Shown piece by piece: positions 28,595 through 37,620 of a DNA stretch of 64,000 nucleotides (the stretch's first letter is position 1; each line of letters opens with the position of its first letter). The notes under the pieces are model-generated. The model was not told where the DNA came from and did not search any database. It saw only the letters and a list, made by a program, of their open reading frames with translations. Source of the stretch: Persephonella sp. (GTDB lineage: Bacteria > Aquificota > Aquificia > Aquificales > Hydrogenothermaceae); NCBI RefSeq assembly GCF_027023985.1, contig NZ_JALVTW010000033.1, forward strand, positions 62,001 to 126,000. Reading direction: 5' to 3'. Made by a program: the position numbers and the translations under genes.

Positions 28595-28885
28595 CTACTG
28601 GGACATTAAATATTTAAGTCCTATAAATACTACCCTGTAAACAAAAAACAAAACAACGGTAAAAAATCCTATATTAAGCGCTATTAAAAACAGTGCAAAA
28701 TTAGACCTTCTTTCCTCAGGAGGTTTTTTATTGTTTTTTATCACCATAATTACATAGCTACCTATCCCTGCCACAAGAATAAGAATAAGCAGTATCAAAA
28801 TATCTGTTGAGTGGAGGTCTCCAACCTGTGATAATACACTTTCAGGAGTGCCCTGGTTTAGTCTTAGTTTTGCAGCTTCATCCAT
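28595..28885 (-). CDS. Small two-helix membrane protein
   Basis: A 96-residue protein with a soluble N-terminus (MDEAAKLRLNQG), two membrane helices (about 28-48 and 64-86) and a basic linker KNNKKPPEERRSN between them, placing the linker in the cytoplasm. I use the ATG at 28883-28885, 8 bases behind AGGAGG; an upstream GTG overlaps that site. Lies 12 bases after purA and 7 before the unknown 525-residue gene. Function unknown. Confidence 0.65.
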   Translation of the reverse strand: MDEAAKLRLNQGTPESVLSQVGDLHSTDILILLILILVAGIGSYVIMVIKNNKKPPEERRSNFALFLIALNIGFFTVVLFFVYRVVFIGLKYLMSQ

Positions 28886-28897
28886 TTTTAACACCTC

Positions 28898-30190
28898 CTA
28901 TTTAAGCCAGATATATTCACTTCTTTCTGGCCCTGTGGAGAGCATCACTACAGGAACTCCTGTTTCTTCTTCTATTGTGTTTATAAAATCCCATACTTCT
29001 GCCGGGAGTTGTGATTTATCTTTTAAACGAAATGTGCTTTTATCCCAACCTTTAAGGGTTTTGTATACAGGTTTGCAGTTTTCCAATATTTTTAAAGATG
29101 CAGGGAAATCTTTTATTATCTGGCCTTCATACTCATAAGCAACAGCAACTTTTATTTCATCAAAATGGTCTAAAACATCAAGTTTTGTAATTATAAGACC
29201 ATCCATTCCATTTATTCTTGCTGCAAATCTAAGGGCTACAAGGTCAAGCCAGCCACATCTTCTTGGTCTACCTGTTGTTGTTCCGTATTCATTCCCTTCG
29301 TCTCTGAGTTTCTGGCCTATTCCATCATTTAGCTCTGTTGGGAATGGCCCTGCACCCACCCTTGTAACATAGGCTTTACTTACTCCATAAACTTTTGCCT
29401 GTCCTATTAGTTTTGGAGAAACTCCCGTCCCATTGCACAGACCTAAAGCAGAAGCATTGGAAGAAGTAACATAAGGATATGTTCCCATATCTATATCAAG
29501 CATTGTTCCCTGTGCACCTTCAAATAAAACTCTTTCCCCTTTTGACAGAGCATTATGTAGCATTAAAGATGTATCTGCCACAAGTTCATGAACTTTTTCA
29601 AACATTCTCATTGTGTCTGAATAAACTTCATCTACAGTCAGGTCAAATGTTTCTCCGTATATCTTTTCTGCTATCTCTTTGGCTTCATTTAACGCACTTT
29701 CAAGTCTGTTTTTAAAATATGGAGGGTCAAACAGGTCAACCATTCTTATGCCAGTTCTGGCATACTTTGCCATGTAAGCAGGGCCTATACCTTTTAGAGT
29801 TGTTCCTACTTTGTCTTTACCTTTTTTCTTTTCTGAAAGTCCATCAAGGATTTTATGGTATGGAAAAACTATATGTGCCCTATCGCTTATAAAAAGCCTT
29901 CCTTTAAAGTCATCGCCGACTACGTCCTTTACTTTGTCCATTTCAGCTATAAGCTCTTCAAGGGCAACAACAACACCATTTGTGATTAGATTTTTTTTAC
30001 CTTCTCTGAGAATTCCAGAAGGAATTAGATGCAGTGCGTATTTTTTATCTCCTACGATAACTGTATGCCCTGCATTACTACCACCCTGATATCTAACAAC
30101 ATAATCATAATCAGGGGTTAAAAGGTCAACTATTTTACCTTTTCCTTCATCTCCCCATTGGGAGCCAAGGATAACAAGGCTATTACCCAT
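28898..30190 (-). CDS. purA: Adenylosuccinate synthetase
   Basis: GTP-dependent ligase converting IMP and aspartate to adenylosuccinate in AMP synthesis. The 430-residue protein has the N-terminal GSQWGDEGKGKIVDLL (GTP loop, catalytic Asp), QGGSNAGHTV with the catalytic His at about 41, GTTLKGIGPAYMAKYARTGIR, VLFEGAQGTMLDIDMGTYP, and GTTTGRPRRCGWLDLV. Its ATG overlaps the rph stop by one base (TAATG). Confidence 0.98.
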   Translation of the reverse strand: MGNSLVILGSQWGDEGKGKIVDLLTPDYDYVVRYQGGSNAGHTVIVGDKKYALHLIPSGILREGKKNLITNGVVVALEELIAEMDKVKDVVGDDFKGRLFISDRAHIVFPYHKILDGLSEKKKGKDKVGTTLKGIGPAYMAKYARTGIRMVDLFDPPYFKNRLESALNEAKEIAEKIYGETFDLTVDEVYSDTMRMFEKVHELVADTSLMLHNALSKGERVLFEGAQGTMLDIDMGTYPYVTSSNASALGLCNGTGVSPKLIGQAKVYGVSKAYVTRVGAGPFPTELNDGIGQKLRDEGNEYGTTTGRPRRCGWLDLVALRFAARINGMDGLIITKLDVLDHFDEIKVAVAYEYEGQIIKDFPASLKILENCKPVYKTLKGWDKSTFRLKDKSQLPAEVWDFINTIEEETGVPVVMLSTGPERSEYIWLK

Positions 30191-30975
30191 TAATTTCCTC
30201 CTGTATCAGTATAAACGAACTCTTTAATATCTTTTCTTTTCCAGTGGCCAATAGATGGCATTCCTTCAATAAATTGTTTTTGTATATGTATAAGTTTCTT
30301 AATCCCCAATTTTCCATATTCAAGCATTTTGTCAAACTCTTCCTGTGTAAAGGAGTATTCCTCTCCTGTTGCTTGTATCTCAACAAAATTTCCGCTTCCT
30401 GTCATAACAAGGTTCATATCAACCTTTGCAGCTGAGTCCTCCTTAAAGTTCAGGTCTAAAACCACTTCTTTTCCTACAACCCCTGTAGAAACTGCAGCCA
30501 CATAGTCTTTAAGGGGATTTTGTTGAACTACACCGTTTTCTGTTATTTTTATCATGGCGTCAGCAACAGCTATAAATGCTCCTGTTATAGAGGCAACCCT
30601 TGTTCCGCCATCTGCCTGAATAACATCACAATCAACCCAGAGGGTTCTTTCTCCTAATTTTTTCAGGTCAACTACACCCCTTAATGACCTTCCGATTAGC
30701 CTTTGAATTTCCTGTGTTCTGCCAGATGGTGCACCTCTAACAACTTCTCTTATATTTCTACTTTCTGTAGACCTTGGGAGCATTGCATATTCAGCAGTTA
30801 TCCATCCCTGTCCTGTTCCTCTAAGGAATGGAGGAACTTTTTCTTCTACAGAAGCAGTTATTATTACTTTGGTATTTCCCATCTCAATAAGGACAGAACC
30901 TTCTGCATAGATGTTAAAATCTCTAACGATTTTTACAGGTCTCAGTTGAGTTGGACTTCTTCCGTCTGGACGCAA
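30190..30975 (-). CDS. rph: Ribonuclease PH (TTG start)
   Basis: Phosphorolytic 3'-5' exoribonuclease that trims tRNA 3' ends. 261 residues with [15 protein letters not shown] at the start, [52 protein letters not shown] and the late VVLDLNF. The open frame extends far upstream, but homologues begin at the RPDGR motif. TTG at 30973-30975 sits 6 bases behind GGAGG and gives exactly that start, while the extension would overlap the divergent gene's promoter. Coupled to purA. Confidence 0.93.
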   Translation of the reverse strand: MRPDGRSPTQLRPVKIVRDFNIYAEGSVLIEMGNTKVIITASVEEKVPPFLRGTGQGWITAEYAMLPRSTESRNIREVVRGAPSGRTQEIQRLIGRSLRGVVDLKKLGERTLWVDCDVIQADGGTRVASITGAFIAVADAMIKITENGVVQQNPLKDYVAAVSTGVVGKEVVLDLNFKEDSAAKVDMNLVMTGSGNFVEIQATGEEYSFTQEEFDKMLEYGKLGIKKLIHIQKQFIEGMPSIGHWKRKDIKEFVYTDTGGN

Positions 30976-31026
30976 GACAAACCTCCAATCATTTTTACAA
31001 ACACAAAATTTTATCATAACTATCCA

Positions 31027-31055
31027 TTGAAAAGTTAAATTAAAGGTAATATGTT
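31027..31055 (+). promoter_or_regulatory. Promoter of the coiled-coil gene
   Basis: TTGAAA (31027-31032), 17 bases, TATGTT (31050-31055), 23 bases before the ATG and upstream of AAAGGAGGG. Confidence 0.5.
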
Positions 31056-31078
31056 GTAAATAAAAAAAGGAGGGCACA

Positions 31079-31600
31079 ATGAGAGAATTAAAAGCACTTT
31101 CAAATGAAACAGCCAAACTTAGTAAAAGGCTGGAGTCTATTGAAAAGCATATGGAACAGGTTTCAAAAAAATTAGAAGAAATTGACAAACAACTGATTTC
31201 TGTAAGAAATGAATTAACTCAGAAAGAAGTAAAAATTATTGAACTTTCCCGCAGGATTAGAGAATTAGAGCATGAACTACATGAAACAAGACAAAAAATT
31301 AAAAAGCACAGAAAACTTCTTCAACAGGCAGATAGTCCAAGGGAATATGAAAAATATCTAAAAGAAAGGGATAAATTGGTTGCAAAAGCTACTCAGCTCA
31401 TGGAAGAAATTGAAAAACTGCGTTCAGAATACCAGGATTTAATTTTTGAAGAAGATAAACTATTAGAAAAAGAGGAAGAACTGGAAAAAGAAAAGGTAAA
31501 ACTACAGCAGGAATATAATTTCCTTTTAAAAGAACTTGAAAATCTGTCTGAAAGATTAAACAGATTAATTCAAAAGCAAAAAGAAAAGCACAATCTATAA
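31079..31600 (+). CDS. Coiled-coil protein
   Basis: A 173-residue, highly charged protein that is almost entirely long heptad-repeat coiled coil, probably a helical hairpin: helix 1 about 1-85, a turn around [12 protein letters not shown] (93-104), and helix 2 to the end. This hairpin with [12 protein letters not shown] resembles the N-terminal part of the CT398/CdsZ family, whose zinc-ribbon C-terminus is missing here. AAAGGAGGG precedes the ATG. Single-gene unit divergent from rph. Function unknown. Confidence 0.7.
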   Translation: MRELKALSNETAKLSKRLESIEKHMEQVSKKLEEIDKQLISVRNELTQKEVKIIELSRRIRELEHELHETRQKIKKHRKLLQQADSPREYEKYLKERDKLVAKATQLMEEIEKLRSEYQDLIFEEDKLLEKEEELEKEKVKLQQEYNFLLKELENLSERLNRLIQKQKEKHNL

Positions 31601-32527
31601 CTGATTTTCTTTAAATTTAATTAGCTCAGTTATCGTTTCATTAACAGGGGCTTTTAGCCCCTTCTTTTCTGCCAGCTTTACTATTGCACCATTAAGGGCA
31701 TCTATTTCTGTTTTTTTACCTGCTTTCAGGTCATAATACATAGATGGATAATGTTTTGCCGTTGGAGGAATTAGTTTTTCATAAAAATTTTTTACGTATT
31801 CCTCTGGAGATTTCCAGTTTAGCTTTATGTTATTTGCCTTGGTAACTTCAAATATTTCATAAATGATATTGTTCATAATTTTCCTGGTTTCCGGATTTTC
31901 TGCAAGACTACCGTAATTGCACTCAAGTAATGCTCCCAGCGGATTAAGTGCACAGTTATAAAGAATTTTATCCCATAGTATTTGATAAACATCCGGGGCA
32001 TAAGATACCGGAATTCCCTCTTTGTTAAGGAGATTGATTAGAGGAAGTATTTTTTCCTGTGGAATTGTCCCTGAAGGGTCTCCAATCCTGACATCATCTG
32101 CATTAACGGTGATTTCTGCACAATTTCCATTTATGACTTTTGAGCCAAAAATAACCCTTGCAAGCAAAATCTTATTTTCTCCAAACCTTTCAACTGCCTG
32201 TTCATAATTCCCGTATCCGTTTTGGGCAACAACAAGTAGAGTTTCATTTTTCATCAAAGGAGAAAGCTGTTCTAAAGCCTTTGCCGTATCATAAGATTTA
32301 ACGGTAAGTATTACAAAATCCACTGGTGGCAGAGTTTCCGGTTTATCTGTAATACCATCTAATTTAACCTGATGATTTCCCCATATACCTGTTACACATA
32401 GGGTGTTATCAAGAAATCTACTTAGGTATTCTGACTTAGTAATACCGTAAATTGTGGCACCTGCTTTTTTTAAAAATGTTGCAAATGCAATGCCAAGGGC
32501 TCCAAGCCCGAAAACTGCTATTTTCAT
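31595..32527 (-). CDS. panE: 2-dehydropantoate 2-reductase
   Basis: NADPH-dependent reductase making pantoate for coenzyme A (ApbA/PanE family). The 310-residue protein has [19 protein letters not shown] at the N-terminus, VKSYDT and AQNGYGN (about 100-106) of the catalytic region, a helical C-domain with [17 protein letters not shown] (conserved Lys and Asn), and [21 protein letters not shown] near residue 265. It overlaps thrC by 4 bases. Paralogues acting on other ketoacids exist, so the specific substrate is a family-level inference. Confidence 0.9.
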   Translation of the reverse strand: MKIAVFGLGALGIAFATFLKKAGATIYGITKSEYLSRFLDNTLCVTGIWGNHQVKLDGITDKPETLPPVDFVILTVKSYDTAKALEQLSPLMKNETLLVVAQNGYGNYEQAVERFGENKILLARVIFGSKVINGNCAEITVNADDVRIGDPSGTIPQEKILPLINLLNKEGIPVSYAPDVYQILWDKILYNCALNPLGALLECNYGSLAENPETRKIMNNIIYEIFEVTKANNIKLNWKSPEEYVKNFYEKLIPPTAKHYPSMYYDLKAGKKTEIDALNGAIVKLAEKKGLKAPVNETITELIKFKENQL

Positions 32528-33594
32528 AATCCCAGATATTTTGCAATCTCGTTAAGGTTTGGTGGTAATTCTATTGGTTTTTCACTGGCTTTTATTACTG
32601 TATCCGGGTCTTTTAGTCCGTTTCCTGTAAGGGTGCAGACTATTGTTTCGCCGCCTTTGAATAATCCTCTTCTATAAGATTTAATCACACCTGCAATTGA
32701 TGCTGCTGATGCCGGTTCACAAAATACACCTTCTGAAGAAGCCACAAGTCTATAAGCTTCCAATATTTCTTCATCAGATACGGCATCTATAAATCCGTTA
32801 CTTTCCTGTGCAGCCTTAAGTGCAGGTTGCCAGCTATATGGATTTCCTATCTTAATTGCAGTTGCTATAGTCTGAGGATTTTTTATAGGAAAGCCTTTTA
32901 CTATCGGTGCTGCTCCTTCTGCCTGCCAGCCTATCATATGGGGTAATTTTTTTGACTTTCCTGCCTGATGGTATTCTTTGTATCCTTTCCAGTAAGCTGT
33001 TATATTTCCTGCATTTCCTACAGGAATAAAATGAAAATCCGGGGCATCTCCAAGAACATCTATTATTTCAAATGATGCTGTTTTTTGACCTTCTATTCTA
33101 AATGGGTTTACAGAGTTTACAACTTCTACAGGGAATTTTTCACCGATTTCACGAACAATACTTAAGGCATCATCAAAATTTCCCATAAGGGCTATTATTT
33201 TTGCTCCATAAACCATAGCCTGAGAAAGCTTTCCAAGAGCAACAGCACCTTTAGGAAGAATTACATAGGCATCCATTCCTGCCCTTGCTGCGTAAGCTGC
33301 TGCTGAGGCTGATGTATTTCCGGTGGAAGCACATATTACAGCTGTTTTTCCTGCTTCTTTTGCCTTTGATATGGCAAGGGTCATACCTCTATCTTTGAAG
33401 GAACCTGTTGGATTGAGACCTTCATATTTAAGATATATTTTCAGGTCTAAATCTGGAGCTATTTTTTTAGCAAGATTTGGGGCTTCTATCAGTGGCGTGT
33501 TTCCTTCATGAAGTGTAACTATAGGGGTTTTTTCTGTAACAGGTAAATACTCTTTATAAGCTTTAATGATTCCTTCCCATTTACACAAGCCCAA
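32524..33594 (-). CDS. thrC: Threonine synthase (TTG start)
   Basis: PLP enzyme converting O-phosphohomoserine to threonine. 356 residues: [16 protein letters not shown] near residue 30, [15 protein letters not shown] with the Schiff-base Lys at about 65, [20 protein letters not shown], and the PLP-phosphate loop [14 protein letters not shown]. No ATG precedes the conserved start; TTG at 33592-33594 lies 10 bases after GGAGG, and a second TTG two codons later is an alternative. The short, single-domain form is the archaeal/bacterial class with about 350 residues. Confidence 0.94.
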   Translation of the reverse strand: MGLCKWEGIIKAYKEYLPVTEKTPIVTLHEGNTPLIEAPNLAKKIAPDLDLKIYLKYEGLNPTGSFKDRGMTLAISKAKEAGKTAVICASTGNTSASAAAYAARAGMDAYVILPKGAVALGKLSQAMVYGAKIIALMGNFDDALSIVREIGEKFPVEVVNSVNPFRIEGQKTASFEIIDVLGDAPDFHFIPVGNAGNITAYWKGYKEYHQAGKSKKLPHMIGWQAEGAAPIVKGFPIKNPQTIATAIKIGNPYSWQPALKAAQESNGFIDAVSDEEILEAYRLVASSEGVFCEPASAASIAGVIKSYRRGLFKGGETIVCTLTGNGLKDPDTVIKASEKPIELPPNLNEIAKYLGL

Positions 33595-33634
33595 ATTTTG
33601 TAATCCTCCAGAAATTATTAGAGTGATTATTATA

Positions 33635-34435
33635 TCATTTTCCGGTGCTCTCTAAATTCATCTCTTTATAGAGCTCTTCTGTTATAGGTCCCTCTGCTTT
33701 TCTGTTTATGAATTGTTGAACTATTGGGTCTGGATTGTTCCTGATTTCTTCCGGTGTTCCTATAGCATATATTTTTCCTTTATGTATCATTGCTATTCTA
33801 TCTGCTATGCCAAATGCACTATCAAGGTCATGGGTAACCACTATAGAAGTAACTCCTATTCTATCTCTCAATCCCATGATTAGTTTATCTATCATTGCAC
33901 TTGTTACAGGGTCTAAACCTGAAGTCGGTTCATCATATAAAACTATTTCAGGGTCTGTTGAGATAGCTCTTGCAAGGGATACTCTTTTCCTCATACCACC
34001 TGAAAGCTCAGAAGGATAAAGCTCTTCTATCCCTTTTAGACCTACAAGGGCTAATTTTTTCTGTGCCAGTTTGTAAATTTCTTTTACAGGCATGTTAGTA
34101 TTTTCCAGAAAATAAAATCCAACATTTTCCCAGACTTTTAAGCTATCAAAAAGGGCTCCTTCCTGAAATAGATAACCCATTTTCTTCCTAAAATCTATGA
34201 GCTCTTTATCTGATAGTTTTGTTATATCTGTTCCGTCAACAATAATCTGACCACTGGTTGGCTTTAAGAGACCAATTATATGTTTTATAGTGGTGCTTTT
34301 TCCACTACCACTACCCCCCATAAGAACAAATATTTCTCCTTCATAAACATCAAAGGATATACCTTTCAGGACAAGCCTGTCTCCAAACTTTTTTGTAAGA
34401 TTTTTTACCTGAATTTTTTTCTTTTTAGCCTGCAT
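33635..34435 (-). CDS. mlaF: ABC transporter ATP-binding protein, MlaF-like
   Basis: ATPase of an Mla/Ttg2-type phospholipid or solvent-tolerance transporter. The 266-residue protein has Walker [10 protein letters not shown] (about 40-48), Q-loop [13 protein letters not shown] with the family-typical [10 protein letters not shown], signature LSGGMRKRV, Walker [15 protein letters not shown] and the H-loop VTHDLDSA. Partners (MlaE permease, MlaD) are not next to it. The start lacks a clear ribosome-binding site, so translation may begin from a short leader. Confidence 0.85.
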   Translation of the reverse strand: MQAKKKKIQVKNLTKKFGDRLVLKGISFDVYEGEIFVLMGGSGSGKSTTIKHIIGLLKPTSGQIIVDGTDITKLSDKELIDFRKKMGYLFQEGALFDSLKVWENVGFYFLENTNMPVKEIYKLAQKKLALVGLKGIEELYPSELSGGMRKRVSLARAISTDPEIVLYDEPTSGLDPVTSAMIDKLIMGLRDRIGVTSIVVTHDLDSAFGIADRIAMIHKGKIYAIGTPEEIRNNPDPIVQQFINRKAEGPITEELYKEMNLESTGK

Positions 34436-34464
34436 AATAGGTTATTTTACTATATTCTTAGATA

Positions 34465-34493
34465 TTGTTTTTGCAGTAAAATTTCCATATAAT
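34465..34493 (+). promoter_or_regulatory. Promoter of tRNA-Leu
   Basis: TTGTTT (34465-34470), 17 bases, perfect TATAAT (34488-34493), ending 12 bases before the mature 5' end of tRNA-Leu. Confidence 0.65.
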
Positions 34494-34505
34494 ATATATT
34501 CCTAA

Positions 34506-34592
34506 GCGAGAGTGGCGGAACTGGCAGACGCGAGGGACTTAAAATCCCTTGGCCGCAAGGCCGTGGGGGTTCGATTCCCCCCTCTCGCACCA
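34506..34592 (+). tRNA. tRNA-Leu (TAA)
   Basis: An 87-nt class II tRNA. Acceptor stem GCGAGAG pairs with CUCUCGC, the anticodon stem GGGAC-region holds loop with anticodon TAA, and the long variable arm GGCCGCAAGGCC is typical of Leu; the T arm is GGGGG-UUCGAUU-CCCCC. CCA is encoded. Confidence 0.96.
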
Positions 34593-34923
34593 CTAAATCA
34601 AAGGTTTCAAAAAATTTCTTGTTTTTCATATCAAAAGCTCATATCACTAATAGATATCAATATCATTTAGATTTAGAAGTTTAGAAAATTAAAAAATTCC
34701 CCTTTTTGTGAGGTTAATAAATTTCTACCTGTCAGGTTTAGAAAATTCTATACTTTCGAGACACTCATTAAAATATTGATATATAGGTATCTAAACAAAG
34801 AAACATTTTAAAATAAAATTTTTTTCGGGACATATCAATAAACGAAAAATTAATTGTATTTAATTGACACATATCTATTTATGTATAAATTTAGGTGTAT
34901 AGACTAAAGCAGAGGGTATTAGT
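34593..34923 (+). other. AT-rich intergenic region between tRNA-Leu and the toxin-antitoxin pair
   Basis: 331 bases with no credible gene on either strand. It holds TTGACA (34864-34869) followed after 14 bases by TATAAA (34884-34889) or after 16 by TAAATT, a possible promoter for the antitoxin gene. I looked for a second copy of the tRNA 3' end (an att site) here and after the toxin gene and saw none. Confidence 0.5.
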
Positions 34924-35187
34924 ATGAAATTAAAAAGTAAAAAGGTAAGAAAAAATATAACTATCTCTAAGGAAGCAGAAAGAAAACTGAAAGAACTGGC
35001 AAAAATAGAAAATAAATCTCAGAGCCAGCTTATAGAAGAGCTTATAGAGGAAGTCTATAAAGAAATAGAAAAAAAGAAAAAATTAGAAGCTTTAGAAAGG
35101 ATTGTTGAAAACAGGAAATACTTCAAAGGAATTGACCCAAACATAACTATACAAAAAATAAAGGAGCAGATGGGAAGTGAATTATAA
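34924..35187 (+). CDS. Ribbon-helix-helix antitoxin
   Basis: An 87-residue, very basic and Lys/Glu-rich protein. KKVRKNITISKEAERKLKELAKIENKS is the ribbon-helix-helix DNA-binding fold (residues about 6-45: one strand then two helices; only part is quoted in motif terms: ITISKEAERKLKEL), and QSQLIEELIEEVYKEIE the second helix. The C-terminal segment would wrap the toxin. The start ATG follows AGAGGG. It overlaps the PIN toxin gene by 11 bases, the standard antitoxin-first order, and likely represses its own promoter. Confidence 0.82.
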   Translation: MKLKSKKVRKNITISKEAERKLKELAKIENKSQSQLIEELIEEVYKEIEKKKKLEALERIVENRKYFKGIDPNITIQKIKEQMGSEL

Positions 35188-35605
35188 AAAGGTATTTGTA
35201 GATGCCAACGTTATTTTAGACCTGTTCTTAGATGATAGGCCATATAGTGAATATTCAAAAAAATCCTTCTTTTATTTACAAAAAAATAATGTAGAGCTAT
35301 TAACCAGTTGTGAGTTAATAACTACCGTTTACTATGTATTAAAAAAGTATAATAAACAAAAAGCTTTAGAAAATTTTTCATACACTTTTGAATTAATGTA
35401 TTTAATCCCATTTTCAAACTATGAAACCCAAAAAGCAATAGAATTGATGCAAAAAGATAAAAAGTTTGAAGACTTGGAAGACACTCTGCAGTATGTCTTA
35501 GCACTGGAAAATGAATGTGATTTAATTTTGTCCAATGATGATAACCTTCTTTCACCTGAAATCAAAAAAACCAGCACTAAAGATTTTATTGAAAAACTTA
35601 TTTAA
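35177..35605 (+). CDS. PIN-domain toxin (VapC-like RNase)
   Basis: A 142-residue PIN-fold nuclease. Acidic metal-binding residues are visible: the first Asp in FVDANVILDLFLDD (about residues 8-9), Glu in LLTSCELITTVYYVL, Asp pair in FEDLEDTLQYVLALE and the last Asp in LILSNDDNLL. Members cleave tRNA or rRNA. The start is GTG at 35177, overlapping the antitoxin stop region, with AAGGAG 10 bases upstream. The longer VDANVILDLFLDRRP-type PIN family is often paired with ribbon-helix-helix proteins. Confidence 0.82.
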   Translation: MNYKKVFVDANVILDLFLDDRPYSEYSKKSFFYLQKNNVELLTSCELITTVYYVLKKYNKQKALENFSYTFELMYLIPFSNYETQKAIELMQKDKKFEDLEDTLQYVLALENECDLILSNDDNLLSPEIKKTSTKDFIEKLI

Positions 35606-35693
35606 CCCCTGAAGATGTAAATAATCATAAAAAGGTTTAAAATATATATTCATATTTTTCATATACCTTAAGAAAACTTAGGAGGAAACATAA

Positions 35694-36980
35694 ATGGGAA
35701 TGACGTTAACAGAAAAAATCCTTGCAGAGCACGCAGGAAGAGATTATGTAGAACCAGGAGAACTGGTCACAGTTAAAGTTGACCTTGCAATAGCCAATGA
35801 TATCACAGCACCACTTGCAATAAGACAGCTTGAAAAATATGGAATAGATAAGGTTCATGATCCGGATAAAATAGCCCTTGTTATGGACCACTTCTTCCCT
35901 CCAAAAGATATTTTATCTGCACAGCAGATAAAAATTTCCAGAGATTTTGCCAAAAAAATGGGAATTAAAAACTATTTTGAAGGTCAGGACTCTGGAGTTA
36001 TGCATACAATTCTGCCGGAAAAAGGATTTATTGCTCCTGGGGATTTAGTAATGGGTGCTGATTCCCATACATGCACATACGGTGCCCTCGGTGCATTTTC
36101 CACAGGAGTAGGTTCAACAGATATCGCATATATATTTGCAACAGGTGAAACATGGCTTAAAGTTCCTGAAACTATGAAATTCACATTCTACGGAAAAAGA
36201 CAAAAATGGGTAGGTGGAAAGGATTTTGTCCTTACAGTAATTGGAAAAATAGGTGTTGATGGTGCTTTATACAGGGCTATGGAATATCACGGGGAAGCTA
36301 TTAAAGATCTTCCTGTTGAGGAAAGACTTACAATAACAAATATGGCAATTGAAGCAGGTGGAAAAAATGCAATAATGGAAGCTGATGAAAAAGTTTTAGA
36401 ATGGCTTAAAGATAAAACCAAAAAACCACTTAGAATGATAAAAGCTGACCCTGATGCAAAATACTGCTGTGAATATGAATTTGATGCTTCAAAAATAGAG
36501 CCTGTTGTTGCAGCTCCAAACCTTCCATCAAATGTAAAACCTGTCTCAGAAGTTGCAGGAAAACCTATTAATCAGGTTTTCATCGGTTCATGCACAAACG
36601 GAAGGATTACAGACCTTAGAATAGCTGCTCAGATACTAAAGGGCAGAAAAGTTCATCCTGATGTTAGATGTATTGTAATTCCTGCATCTGATAGAACATA
36701 CAAACAGGCACTCCATGAAGGAATCCTTGAAATCCTTGCAGATGCAGGATGTCTGATAAGCACATCTACTTGCGGTCCTTGCCTTGGTGGACATATGGGT
36801 ATCCTCGCTGAAGGAGAGGTTTGCGTTTCAACATCTAACAGAAACTTCACAGGAAGAATGGGACATCCAAATAGTGAGGTTTATCTGGCAGGTCCTGCAG
36901 TAGCTGCAGCTTCAGCAGTATTAGGAAGAATTGCACACCCTGAAGAAGTTGTAGGAACAAAAGCAGAAGTAAATGTTTAA
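35694..36980 (+). CDS. leuC: 3-isopropylmalate dehydratase large subunit (LeuC/HacA type)
   Basis: Aconitase-family [4Fe-4S] enzyme isomerising isopropylmalate in leucine synthesis. The 428-residue protein is of the shorter archaeal-like class. Cluster cysteines are in VMGADSHTCTYGALGAF region, IGSCTNGRITDLR (about 300) and STCGPCLGGHMG (about 358-369); the substrate motif ADSHT is intact. AGGAGG stands 8 bases before the first ATG, so I prefer it to an ATG two codons later. leuD is not adjacent. Homoaconitase activity cannot be excluded from sequence alone. Confidence 0.9.
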   Translation: MGMTLTEKILAEHAGRDYVEPGELVTVKVDLAIANDITAPLAIRQLEKYGIDKVHDPDKIALVMDHFFPPKDILSAQQIKISRDFAKKMGIKNYFEGQDSGVMHTILPEKGFIAPGDLVMGADSHTCTYGALGAFSTGVGSTDIAYIFATGETWLKVPETMKFTFYGKRQKWVGGKDFVLTVIGKIGVDGALYRAMEYHGEAIKDLPVEERLTITNMAIEAGGKNAIMEADEKVLEWLKDKTKKPLRMIKADPDAKYCCEYEFDASKIEPVVAAPNLPSNVKPVSEVAGKPINQVFIGSCTNGRITDLRIAAQILKGRKVHPDVRCIVIPASDRTYKQALHEGILEILADAGCLISTSTCGPCLGGHMGILAEGEVCVSTSNRNFTGRMGHPNSEVYLAGPAVAAASAVLGRIAHPEEVVGTKAEVNV

Positions 36981-37003
36981 TATAAACCTTGGAGGGTAGC
37001 AAG

Positions 37004-37210
37004 ATGATAGGCTTATGGGATGCTTTAATTAGAGTTCTAATTGGTGCAATACTGGTTTGGCTCGGTATTGAAGTAGGCGGAGTGTGGAAAATCGGAGAAG
37101 TAGTTGGATTTATCTTTATGTTTACAGCAATAATTGGCTTTTGTCCACTTTATAAACTTACCGGCGTATCATCCAGATGTGATAACTGCCAGGAAGCAGC
37201 TGAAGCATGA
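37004..37210 (+). CDS. DUF2892 (YgaP-like) membrane protein
   Basis: A 68-residue protein with two membrane helices (about 8-25 and 32-50) and the family ending GFCPLYKLTGVSSRC, where the two cysteine positions recur in rhodanese-linked relatives. The ATG at 37004 follows GGAGGG; an in-frame TTG upstream overlaps that site. It sits between leuC (24 bases) and ruvX (4-base overlap). Function unknown. Confidence 0.82.
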   Translation: MIGLWDALIRVLIGAILVWLGIEVGGVWKIGEVVGFIFMFTAIIGFCPLYKLTGVSSRCDNCQEAAEA

Positions 37211-37620
37211 ACAAACGGGTTTTAGCCCTTGATGTTGGTAATAAAAGAATAGGGGTTGCTTATAGCGACCCCTTTGGTATATCTGCAAATCCCCTTCCTG
37301 TTATCCAAAATGATGAAAAAGTATTTGAAAAAATTAAAAACTTAGTCAAAGAATATGACATCGGGACAATAGTAATAGGTCTTCCTTTAACCCTAAAAGG
37401 CGAAGAAGGGGAACAGGCACAGAAAACAAGAGAGTTTGCAGAAAAACTAAAACAGGAAATTCCTGATATTCCTATAAAGTTTGTTGATGAAAGATTTACA
37501 ACAACACTGGCAGAAAGACAGCTCAGAGAAACCACAAAAAAATCAAAAAGAAAACAAAAACTGGACAGTGTATCTGCTGTTTATATCTTAAAAACATATC
37601 TGGATAGTTTGCACATTTAG
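37207..37620 (+). CDS. ruvX: Putative pre-16S rRNA nuclease / Holliday junction resolvase YqgF
   Basis: A 137-residue RNase H-fold protein implicated in 16S rRNA 5' maturation. Catalytic acids are in ALDVGNKRIGVAYSDP (Asp at about residue 8), FVDERFTT (Glu at about 98) and KLDSVSAVYIL (Asp at about 119). The family's VIGLPLTLKGEEGEQA strand-loop is present. The ATG overlaps the preceding stop (ATGA) and the gene abuts mltG, a frequent neighbour. Confidence 0.93.
   Translation: MNKRVLALDVGNKRIGVAYSDPFGISANPLPVIQNDEKVFEKIKNLVKEYDIGTIVIGLPLTLKGEEGEQAQKTREFAEKLKQEIPDIPIKFVDERFTTTLAERQLRETTKKSKRKQKLDSVSAVYILKTYLDSLHI

Noticed and set aside
30976-31188. N-terminal extension of RNase PH
   Set aside because: The frame is open but homologues start at the RPDGR motif, a GGAGG-TTG start fits there, and the extension covers the divergent promoter and gene start.
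34593-35690. Integrated element with tRNA-Leu attachment site
   Set aside because: No repeat of the tRNA 3' end and no integrase gene were found.
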